Source: Pithys albifrons albifrons (lineage: Eukaryota; Chordata; Aves; Passeriformes; Thamnophilidae). Taken from it: a DNA stretch of 64,000 bases. The stretch covers positions 2,976,001 through 3,040,000 of the forward strand of contig NC_092460.1 in assembly GCF_047495875.1 (NCBI RefSeq), read 5' to 3'. Shown here one piece after another: positions 54,328-64,000 of this stretch (position 1 is its first letter; every line of letters begins with the position of its first letter). The notes below the pieces were generated by a model. That model was not told the DNA's origin. It did no database searches and saw only the letters and a program-made list of their open reading frames with translations. The position numbers and the translations under genes were made by a program.

Positions 54328-57300
54328 GTGCCACTGCTGGAGGACTCAGGGAGGTCTTCCACAATCACAAGGCTTTACCTGCCGTTGGAGATTTTTATGA
54401 CCATTCTCAGAAATCAGGTTTTGGGTTTCCTTCTCTCCCTGAGCACCAAAGAGCACTATAACCTTTCTGATGGGCCGTTACAAAAAGCTCATTAAACTAT
54501 TTATTTTGGCCAGATTGACTCAGTCAAAGGAAACTGGGGTGAAAAGAAACAAAATCGGGAAAATACCAGGTGTGTCCACACTTTCTGCAATGAATGCAAC
54601 ATGATTTTTTGATTTTTACCTCCACTGTTTACCTTCTAAATGTATTTTCATCTCTTTTGTAGTTGTGCAAGCAAGTTTTCAAGCAGAAAAGGGCATTTAA
54701 TTTTGGATTTGAATGGAACATTCTGTTCAACCCAGAGAGAAAAGCTTAATTATTATTTTTAAGTCTGCCAAAAACTTAGACAAATTTTCATGTCATGTTG
54801 ACTGAGAGTTGGTTGTGGTTTTTTTTTATATAAATTGAAAATAAACCACAAAATCTCTTCCCAAGCTGTACCTACAGTTATTCTTTCCAGCCAGACATCA
54901 GAGGCAGTGTAAGGGGGCACAGGTGGGTGGCAGAGGGGTCACTTCTCATCCCTCTCCCACCCTGGTATGGGCTCACAGATGGAGAGCAGACCCACCAGCC
55001 TGAGCAGAACCTGCTCACTATGTAAGTGTCACTCTCAACAAACATATGCTCAGCACTTGTTCCTAAATAAGTAAACTCTCCAAAATGAAGCCCAGGGAGC
55101 TTCTGCTGCTGCTTCCAGAGGAACAGGATGGATTGGGAACCCCTGGGCAGAGCCAGGATGGAGAAAGGTGAGGAGGTGCCTCTGAGTGCCCTGAACGTGC
55201 ACAGGGAGAAGTCAATGGCCAAGAGCTCCTCATAGGAATGAACTGGTGGAAAAGTTAACCCAGAACTGAAAGCAAAGAGCAATTTGGTTGCTCTCATGAT
55301 GATTCATCACCCTCTTTAAACTTGTTTGAAACAACCCAAGAGCATTAAGTGACATTTGTGCACATTTCCCCATTGAAGTTTTTCCAGATGATGCTCAACA
55401 GGACAAAGGTTTGCCTTCTCTTTGATGTAGCCAGGGAGACTGAGGGGGATCCAGATGATCTGAAAAATGGATCTGATTTGAATTTAATTTTGAAAGACGA
55501 GTCCAGCAGCATGCCCAGAGAAAGGGAGGTTCCAGTCAGCCCTGTGGGGTGGACCAGCAGGTCCCCACTGACCAGTGTGGTCCTGCCCAAAGCCTGGGGG
55601 TCCATCTGGAGTATTCAGAGCACATTAGTAACCATTTTTACTTTTTTTAAGATTATAATTTTCTCCATATCAGTATCTACCTCTTTTAACTTTGATTACT
55701 GTGACAAGCAAGAAAGGGTGAACAGTTGTAACTTAAATAAATACCCAAAAGGTTGAATACTCATCAGAGACTATGAAGGTGATGAGGAACTCCTCCAGTT
55801 TGGTGGAAGTCAGGGAAAATCTGCTTTCCAGGCCTTTCAGGTCAGAAAGAGTCCTCTCCTCCAGAACAGAGTCCTCTCCTCACCACTCTATCCTTTCCCC
55901 CCACTTTGGAGCATCTCATGGAGGTTGGAGCAGCATCACATGGGGGGTGACTTTGTTTGGGTAGACCCAGACCTCCTGTGCTCCTCTTTATCCTAAAGTC
56001 ATCATTGTAGACGGTTTGGACAAATCCACATCAGAACTTGGGCCAGATCAAGGTTCTGCATGAGCAGAAATATTTAAAATTTTCAGGAAAAAGAGGCAGA
56101 AGTGCTCTGGAGAAAGTTGGGCAGCAAAGTGTCAGATAACAAAGGTCTTCAGACCAACCTGTGTCAATGATTTGTGTGCACAGTCACTAATTGTCCTTCA
56201 GGCATTACTGGAACAACTTCCCTACCCTTGGGATTTAATCCAGCTCTGACAAATCTTCACTGTAGAAGGCAGAGGAGTCAGGGAATGTCAGTGACAGCTT
56301 TACAGAAATACAAAAAAAATAAGTGTATGGGCAATCTTAGAACCTCAGTGACGCTCAGCTCAGCCTCAGATAACAAACCAGCAAAAGTCAAAATCTTTTT
56401 TTCTTTCCTTGTTAAGCTGGGTCAGATGATGCAATAAATAATGCATTGCATTTACATTCCAGCCTCTCCTTTAGTATCAGCCTGGGGAGGGAGCAAAGCA
56501 GCATTTGCTGCAACATTGGACTGGAGCTTCCAGAAAGTCATCCCTGCAATAAATAAATAAATAAGTGAGTGAATAAATGTATATTAATTGGGAAGCTTGT
56601 TTTTCAGCTGGGACTGGCTGGCTTTGCAAACAGACATGGTACTCAAGCTCAGTCAGAATTTAAATCCAGGTTTAGAATTCAGTCTCACTTCACTTCATGG
56701 GAAAAAAATGAATAAAAATGAATGAACACACAGTTTTCCAGTGCACCAAGTGCCATTACCTTGCAAGGACTGTCATCCTGCTGGAGTCCACATTGCTGAT
56801 TCCTTTCCTACAAGTTGGATATATTTAAAACAATCTGCAAGTACTTCCACCTTAGGTGGGATTCTTAAGGAAAAATCTCGCTGGACAACACCTCAAGAAC
56901 CCAGAGAATGTCTCTTCTCCAACCATTTAAGTTTCATTCCCACTCTTTATCCTTCTCAGAGTGCTTTCTGCCCACCTGTTTGACACTGCTGTCATCTCCT
57001 CCTGTCTCCCACTGGACCAAGGGACTAGAAGATGTGTTTTCTCCTTTGCTGTCCTTCAGGATCCAAGGTTTTCCTGGCTGTGATTTGGATTGCCAAGCAG
57101 AACAGGGATTTATGCTTGGAGAAAGCTGCAAATGGGATTTCAACTATTTGTAGGTAGCATATAGATTTTTTTTCTGAGGGTTCCCAATAAGCCCTTTTAG
57201 CTTTGGACAGGCACAAGTGTGGGTGTTTTTATCAAGGAAATCAAATGTGGGAAAGGAGAGTCATTTGATTGCCCCTGGTGGGAGATATTTGGCTGCTGGA

Positions 57301-57424
57301 CATGGAAGGGGCTGTGTGGTGAATTGGTACAATGAGAGGAATGTTTTGGCTGCTGCCATGCTGAGGGTGATGCCCAGAACTCCTCCCCAGGGCAGTTCTG
57401 CAACCCTGAGAGCTCAGAATTGCC
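54328..57424. other. Unassigned non-coding sequence (~3.1 kb)
   Basis: The longest stretch without a recognised repeat. A small (AATA)n run lies at about 56,548-56,566. Open frames of up to 139 codons (54878-55297 minus, 55349-55756 plus) show no family resemblance and no clear splice signals. Confidence 0.45.
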
Positions 57425-58645
57425 TGAGATACAGCTCCAAAGTGAGACACATCCCCAAGATGAGATACAGCCCCAGGGGGAAACAGCCCCAAGGTGAGAC
57501 ACAAACCTAAGGCTGTCTGTGAAACAGCCCCAAGGGTGAGACACAGCCCCAAGGGGAGACACAGCCCCAAGGTGAGACACAGTCCCAAGGGGAGACACAG
57601 CCCCAAGGGGAGACACAGCCCCAAGGTGAGACACAGCCCCAAGGGGAGACACAGTCCCAAGGGGAGACACAGCCCCAGGATGAGACACAGCCCCAGGATG
57701 AGACACAGCCCCAAGGGGAGACACAGCCCCAAGGGGAGACACAGCCCCAAGGGGAGACACAGGCCCAAGGTGAGACACAGCTCCAAGGGGAGACACAGCT
57801 CCAAGGGGAGACACAAACCCAAGGGGAGACACATCCCCAGGATGAGACACAGCCCCAGGATGAGACACAGCCCCAAGGGGAGACACAGCCCCAAGGTGAG
57901 ACACAGTCCCAAGGTGAGACACAGCTCCAAGGGGAGACACAAACCCAAGGGGAGACACAGCCCCAAGGGGAGACACAGTCCCAAGGTGAGACACAGCCCC
58001 AAGGTGAGACACAGCCCCAAAGGGGAAACAGCCCCAAGGGGAGACACAGCTCCGAGGTGAGACACATCCCCAAGATGAGACACAGCCCTGAGGTGAGACA
58101 CAGTCCCAAGGGGAGACACAGTCCCAAGGTGAGACACAGTCCCAAGGTGAGACACAAACCCAAGGTGAGATACAAACCCAAGGTGAGACACAGTCCCAAG
58201 GTGAGACAAAGCCCCAAGGTGAGACACAGCTCCGAGGTGAGACACAGCCCCAAGACTGTCCCTGAGACACAAACCCAAGGTGAGACACAGTCCCAAGGTG
58301 AGACACAAACCCAAGGTGAGACACAAACCCAAGGTGAGACACAGTCCCAAGGTGAGACACAAACCCAAGGTGAGACACAAACCCAAAGTGAGACACAGTC
58401 CCAAGGTGAGACACAAACCCAAGGTGAGACACAAACCCAAAGTGAGACACAGTCCCAAGGTGAGACACAAACCCAAGGTGAGACACAAACTCAAGGTGAG
58501 ACACAAACTCAAGGTGAGATACAAACCCAAGGTGAGACACAGCCCCGAGGTGAGACACAGACCCAAGACTGTCCCTGAGACACAAACCCAAGGTGAGACA
58601 CAGCCCCAAGGTTGTCCCTGAGACACAACCCCAAGACTGTCCCCA
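57425..58645 (+). repeat. 18-bp minisatellite with two sub-domains (~67 units)
   Basis: Unit GTGAGACACAGCCCCAAG. In the left part (to about 58,060) most units carry CCCCAAGGGGAGACACAG. In the right part (about 58,100-58,560) units are CCCAAGGTGAGACACAAA-like, often alternating with a GTCCC variant. The block ACTGTCCCTGAGACACA recurs near 58,254, 58,568 and 58,611. With a period of six codons, stop-free frames of up to 472 codons cross the array on the minus strand (LGLCLT or SHLGAV repeats); these are artefacts. Confidence 0.97.
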
Positions 58646-59555
58646 CCACAGTTAAACATTCATGGTTTCCTGCCTGGGGAAACAGTTCCTGACCAAAATC
58701 AGGCTCCGTGGTGGCAAAATTTGGGCACCTTCCAAATTGATATCAAGGGCTGGAGTGAGGAAGACAACACAAGCTGTAGGATTGGGGCACCAGGATTGGT
58801 GCTGGATCCCCCCCACCATCAGGCAGGGAGAGGAGCTTTGCACAACTACCAAAGAGCTCAAAGGAGTCAGTGCAGAGGGTTGGGGTTTTTTTCAAGATAT
58901 ATCTTTGCTTTTCATATCCACCCACACAGAAGCAAAATGCCAGCAGGGACAAGTTGTATTTCTCTTTTATGGAAGATAGATGCTACTGTGGTCCCTGTTA
59001 CCTAAGAGCCTCAGCACCTCCTAAATCTGTCATTTATTGCACAGCCCCATATTAAATTGATATTATGGGGTGTGGATGTACCAAGGGACTGAAGAGCACA
59101 AACAAGTCTGCACGGGGGGTCTGCAATCCACGGAGCAGGGAATTGGTCCTTCATTTTCTTCATTTCCTGACTATCTGAAAATGCTTCCCTCTGTGTTTCC
59201 AGCCTTCTCCGAAGATCAGCTTCTGCAAAAGCACAAATGCTTCAATTTCTTCCTACTGTTTTCTCTGAACACTTTGAATTTTATCCATGAGCTTCAAAAT
59301 TTGAAGTGTATTTGCTCCAGAGTGCCAAGATTATGGGCTTCTTTTTTTTATACACCTCTTGGCCAGGAAAACAAAGCAATTTGCTTTGCCATGAATTTAT
59401 CACACTGTTACTCAGAAATTCATCAGTGTTTTATGGAGAATAAAACTGCAGTGTGGGGACAGACCTTATTCCTCAGGAGAGATCTTCTTCAGGATGCTCT
59501 TTGGATAAGGAAATAGTGGTTAGTGGGGGCAGTTTTGCTGTGCAGCCCCATGAGG
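58646..59555. other. Unassigned sequence between two minisatellites
   Basis: The 148-codon plus frame at 59070-59516 has no recognised domain. No repeat seen. Confidence 0.45.
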
Positions 59556-59559
59556 GTCT

Positions 59560-60265
59560 CAGTGAGGCTTCTGAAATCCATCTCCAACCAGCCCTGGGCT
59601 TCTTAAATCTGTCTGCAGCCAGTCCTGGGCTTCTGAAATCCACCTCCAACCAGTCCTAGGCTTCTGAAATCCATCACCAACCAGTCCATGGCTTCTGAAA
59701 TCCATGTCCAACCAACCCATGGCTTCTGAAATCCATCTCCAACCAGCCCATGGCTTCTGAAATCCATGTCCAACCAACCCATGGCTTCTGAAATCCATCT
59801 CCAACCAGCCCATGGCTTCTGAAATCCATGTCCAGCCAGTCCTGGGCTTCTGAAATCCATCACCAACCAGCCCATGGCTTCTGAAATCCATGTCCAATCA
59901 GTCCTGGGCTTATGAAATCCATCACCAACCAGCCCATGGCTTCTGAAATCCATGTCCAATCAGTCCTGGGCTTCTGAAATCCATCACCAACCAACCCTGG
60001 GCTTCTGAAATCCATGTCTAACTAGCCCTGGGCTTCTGAAATGCATGTTCAGCCAGCCCATGGCTTCTGAAATCCATCACCAACCAGTCCTGGGCTTATG
60101 AAATCCACCTCCAACCAGTCCTGGACTTCTGAAATCCATCTCCAACCAGCCCATGGCTTCTGAAATCCATCTCCAACCAGTCCTGGGCTTCTGAAATCCA
60201 TCACCAACCAACCCTGGGCTTCTGAAATCCATCTCCAACCAGTTCTGGGCTTCTGAAGTCCATGT
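59560..60265. repeat. 31-bp minisatellite (~23 units)
   Basis: Unit CTTCTGAAATCCATCTCC followed by AACCAGCCCATGG. Variants: CATGTCC or CATCACC for CATCTCC, and CAGTCCTGGG for CAGCCCATGG. The variants alternate in short blocks, suggesting duplication of two- or four-unit groups (for example about 59,693-59,830). Stop-free minus frames with the repeating sequence GWRWISEA are artefacts. Confidence 0.96.
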
Positions 60266-62056
60266 CCAACCATCCCCATCTCAGCAGACTGTGCCCTCCT
60301 TGCTGCTGGAGGTGTTGGTGGGATTCTGTTTGGCTCTGAAACACAGGACTTGGTGTTGATCTGACTCCCCTTTCCTGAAAGTCCTCCCAGTTCAATCTCC
60401 AGAGTCCCTAAGCCTGAAAGGAACTTGCCATGAGGCTTATCCTTCTCTGGGTAATTTTTTTTCACTCCCCTAAAGGCAGAGCTATTACCCAGACATGAGA
60501 TGTTTATTGTTTTTGTGGCAGTGCTGGAGGAAAGGATCCTGCACAACAGGCTTGTTAAGAGGTAGGCAGCTCTCATGTTACAATGTAGGGCTTTATTTTA
60601 TTTATCTTTTGGTGCTCTTTGTTGTTTTTTTTTTAAATGTAGACTTTGCAGAACATGTTTGTGCTGTCCCAGATCTACTTTTCTTTGTGTAATTGAATTA
60701 TTAACCCACTACAGGGTGAGGAGAAAGGCTCATTTCTGTAACAGTGCAGCCCAAATCCTGGTATCATTATTCACACTGAGAAGCACCAGGCTCAGCATGA
60801 GCTCTCACTGAAGGATTTACCTGCAAAGTGTGGGAATGAAATTAGTGGTTCCTAATAAATGGAATCCCAGCACAGGCTGCAGAAAATCAGGAGGGGTGAT
60901 ACAAGTCTGGATTGATGTTAAAAAAACCCAGGGGGAGTGGGATGCAAATGACCCCAAGCTTTGCTTGTTCAAAAAGAATAAACCAAAAGGAAAAGAAGGC
61001 ACCAAAAATCAGCTTTTGGGAAACCTCTAATCATCCTTGGATGGACTGAATTTCTGTGCATTAAAAGAATTTTCTGTTTTAAATACCTGCTGCAAACCCA
61101 GAATTAAAATGTTCGCTTCCTAAACCCAAATATTTCAGATCCCAGCACTGAAATCTGTTCAAACTTCACTTGTGCTTTAAGAGAAGATTCCCTGTAATGG
61201 ATCTTCCTCTGCACAGTTTTTTGTTATATCCTGATTCTTTATAAATTCTTTGTTTGTTTTATGCTCTGTCCTCCAAAAGAAGAGAATTTAATGTCTGGTC
61301 TCTGCAGCCTTTTCCTCCCAAATAGGAAAGAAATAATGCTGAGGTAAATAACAGCTGTCAGTTCCTGTCATGGTGTTACTTTGAGATGAGAAATGTGGCG
61401 TTAATCAGAGAGTTTCCAAGTCATGTGAGCTGGAGGGACAATTAAGCTTCGTTAATCAGATGTGTTTAGTAATAAAGCAATGAATGAACCCACAAAAACA
61501 TGGAAATCACAAGCACATTTCACACATTCACCCGAAGCTCCCTAAGAACAGAAATCTGTCATGGGCATAATGTGGTCCTGTGGAAAGTAAATAAATAAAA
61601 ATCCACATTGCTGGAACTTAAAAGTAACACTTTATAGTGCAGGGGGAACTTATTCTGGGCACATTGCAGAAAAATAGTGGAATTTGTGCCCCTGACTGGA
61701 CTGTTTCAGCTCCCCATGTAGTCCTTGGAAGCAAAGATGTCCTCCAAGGACACAGTGAAATATCCCTCTCTGCTTAAGTGTCTGTATTTCAGAGAAGAAA
61801 ATCTTTGGAGGCTTTTATTTCTTTCCTCTGACTCTGACTTTGGTATAAATAAGAGTCAGGGTTGGCAGGCTGGGCCTCACTCCCAGTTTACTCCCTGGAA
61901 TGGGAATAGCAGGTTGTGTGTCAGACAAGCTGCCTGAAGCACCCCCAAGGGATGTTCAACCCCTCTCAGGATCCTGGGGGCAAACCACCAGCTCTTGGGT
62001 TTGTCTGAGAATCCTCTTGCTCTGGGAAATGTGGATGTGTCACAAACACTGTCAAC
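60266..62056. other. Unassigned non-coding sequence
   Basis: No transposon or exon recognised. A T run lies at about 60,627-60,636. Confidence 0.45.
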
Positions 62057-62095
62057 ATTACTATTATTATTATTATTATTATTATTATTGTTATA
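62057..62095 (+). repeat. (ATT)n microsatellite
   Basis: About twelve ATT triplets with one G interruption near the end. Confidence 0.95.
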
Positions 62096-62260
62096 TTGCT
62101 CCTATTGCTATTCGTTAGTTTTGGTGGGGATGGTTTTGTTCTCTGCCACATCCCAAGGAGAAAAAGGGAATATTTTTCATTTTAAAATGATTTTGGAATA
62201 TGAAAACTCTTCTCTGTTGTGGTCTGTCTCCCTGGCTTGGAGTGGATGGTTGGGAGGGAC

Positions 62261-63158
62261 TTTTCTGCCTGGGCAGGAACATTCTGGATGGGTATCCCAG
62301 GAGTGTGGTCCCTCTGGAAGGGGCCCAGCACCTGCTGTGTGGTGGGGCTGGAGCAGGGAAATGCTACATAATTCAGTTCAAGAACCAGGCACTGAAGTGT
62401 TCTTGTCTTGGTTTGAGGGAAAAAACCAAAATATTTACCAAAAAGCAGAGGAGAGGATTCCTCCACAATAATCTTGTCACTCTTTATTAAATTTAAGAAA
62501 AGGAACTTCAATTAGAAACCTTTCCTGCCTGGGCAGGAACATTCTGGGTGGGTATCCCAGGAGTGTGGTCCCTCTGGAAGGGGCCCAGCACCTGCTGTGT
62601 GGTGGGGCTGGAGCAGGGAAATGCTGCATAATTCAATTCAAGAACCAGGCACTGAAGTGTTCTTGTCTTGGTTTGAGAGAAAAAACCAAAATATTTACCA
62701 AAAAGCAGAGGAGAGGATTCCTCCACAATAATCACATCACTCTTTATTTAATTTTAACAAAGGAACTTTAATTAGAAACCTGGGCAGGAACATTCTGGAT
62801 GGGTATCCCAGGAGTGTGGTCCCTCTGGAAGGGGCTCCAGCACCTGCTGTGTGGTGGGGCTGGAGCAGGGAAATGCTGCATAATTCAATTCAAGAACCAA
62901 GCACTGAAGTGTTCTTGTCTTGGTTTGAGAGAAAAAAACAAAATGAGAGGATTCCTCCACAATAATCATGTCACTCTTTATTAAATTTAAGAAAAGGAAC
63001 TTTAATTAGGAAGCTTTCCTGCCTGTGCAGGAACATTCTGGAATGGGTATTCCAGGAGTGTGGTCCCTCTGGAAGGGGCTCCAGCATCTGCTGTGTGGTG
63101 GGGCTGGAGCAGGGAAATGCTGCATAATTCAGTTCAAGAACCAAGCACTGAAGTGTTC
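62261..63158 (+). repeat. Four tandem copies of a ~250-bp LTR-like unit
   Basis: Units begin near 62,261, 62,521, 62,772 and 63,015 with GCCTGGGCAGGAACATTCTG (spacing 260, 251 and 243). Each runs through GGAAGGGGCCCAGCACCTGC and TGCATAATTCAATTCAAGAA. Units 1-3 continue with TTCTTGTCTTGGTTTGAG and end CACTCTTTATTAAATTTAAG; unit 3 lacks the ATATTTACCAAAAAGCAG part and unit 4 stops at 63,158. The TCTTGGTTTGA and CTCTTTATT motifs remind me of passerine endogenous retrovirus LTRs, but no internal genes, primer site or flanking duplication were seen. Confidence 0.85.
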
Positions 63159-64000
63159 TGGAATTCTTTTTGATATCCTTCGAAGGAATTTTGACATATG
63201 CAAAGAATTCTCAAAGAAACAAACAAAAAAACCCACCAAAAAAACCCCCACCTTGTGACTTCCGTAGAGTTTTGTGGTTCTGGAAATCTTGCTCTACCTT
63301 AAAAATAATGACACATTCCAAGCATCCTGCTGGATTTCCTCCCCATTCAGCTGAGGCACAGCCATGGAAGGAGCAATTAAAGCAAGCTGAGAGGAAGAGC
63401 CCCGTGGGCTCTGTGTGTGGGATGGTTTCCAGGTGGGGTGGCTTTCAGAAGTGCCTCAAAGAACATTCTGCCACGTGGCTCTTTAGAGGCCTCCCCGCAG
63501 AAGCAGCTCAATTATTCATTCAGAGCAGCAACTGCTTTATTACATGTCTTGTAGCTCAAATGGTTAGACTGAAATGTGGGACACTCTGCTCTCAACAAGG
63601 TTCTGGTATTTGCATTTGTACTTGCACTTGTCCTGTGGAGCAGGAAAAGAGTTGCCAGCGCCAGCTGGGAGAGAGGAATATCATTAGCACATATTTTGTT
63701 TTGTGTCTTCAAGGTTAGCACAAATCACAAAACCTCTGCAGCTGAAAGAGAGGGGGGGGAAAAACCCCACAGATTTGGAATTAAACTTATTTTTCAAATC
63801 AGCTGGAGAAGTTTTAGGATGCGATGGAACATTTGCCTTTGGCCCAGGGGAAGGTCACTGTTGTGTGGCACCATCTCGCTCAGAGTTCTCATCCTTGCTT
63901 GAAAGCTGTTCTTTCAGCCCCAAAAGGTGTATTTTCCACTCTCAGATGGTTTAGCTGCAGTTTGCAGGCAGTGCTTCACTCCTGGTGTCCCTCTGCCACC
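63159..64000. other. Unassigned non-coding sequence to window end
   Basis: A-rich stretch at about 63,212-63,252 with CAAACAAAAAAACCC. No exon or transposon recognised. Confidence 0.45.

Noticed and set aside
57197..58659. Open frames of 470 and 472 codons (minus) and 188 and 173 codons (plus) over the 18-bp array
   Set aside because: Several overlapping frames are open on both strands because the period is a multiple of three without stops. No unique sequence resembles a protein.
57425..60265. CRISPR-like arrays of regularly spaced repeats
   Set aside because: Units are contiguous with no unique spacers, and the host is a vertebrate; they are minisatellites.

Overview
The window looks like repeat-rich, gene-poor nuclear DNA of a bird, most likely a passerine. 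The evidence is the density of CR1 LINE fragments, whose sense strand ends in the avian CR1 tail (TTCCAACCCAA followed by copies of ATTCTATG), and a tRNA-Ile-derived SINE with a CR1-like tail at about 47,853-48,003, of the kind I recall from songbird genomes (TguSINE1). I found no open frame that I can defend as a host protein-coding exon. The longest open frames are CR1 ORF2 remnants or stop-free translations of minisatellites.

Layout. Nine long CR1 3' fragments (0.8-1.0 kb) lie at 227-1116 (+), 7866-8775 (-), 23770-24640 (-), 30256-31181 (-), 36204-37225 (+), 45656-46439 (+), 48611-49394 (-), 50048-51075 (+) and 53384-54327 (+). Six of them carry the same internal insertion of about 206-211 bp, built around a 79-bp near-perfect palindrome and flanked by a 32-bp duplication. 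Three lack it. Four further loci (9,467-10,300; 25,452-26,192; 34,490-35,490; 40,876-41,890) are a second composite form of CR1, in which the last ~148 bp of the 3' UTR is repeated in tandem with the same junction each time. Many shorter CR1 pieces fill the gaps.

Between these are large tandem arrays: a purine-rich array (12.1-12.8 kb), a 23-bp minisatellite (19.2-20.4 kb), a 51-bp minisatellite that appears to grow out of a CR1 tail (21.4-22.1 kb), a 1.4-kb AT-rich array (32.7-34.1 kb), a GAA/GAACAA array (51.6-52.0 kb), an 18-bp minisatellite (57.4-58.6 kb), a 31-bp minisatellite (59.6-60.3 kb), a recent 401-bp tandem duplication (46,968-47,769) and four copies of a ~250-bp LTR-like unit (62.3-63.2 kb).

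The one place that looks like host regulatory DNA is a CpG-dense segment at about 13,440-14,190. Its minus strand holds a TATA-like box, a plausible ATG-less first exon and a consensus splice donor, so a minus-strand gene may start here with its coding exons elsewhere. A repeat-free block at 26,380-27,110 is a weaker candidate for conserved non-coding DNA.

The candidate for an undescribed system is the composite CR1 lineage. The fold-back insertion cuts ORF2 short, yet it occurs in copies with different flanks and on different CR1 sequence backgrounds. This suggests a non-autonomous, hairpin-bearing CR1 that was mobilised in trans, possibly with exchange between lineages or precise loss through the 32-bp repeats. 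All family names come from memory of sequence patterns; no database was searched.
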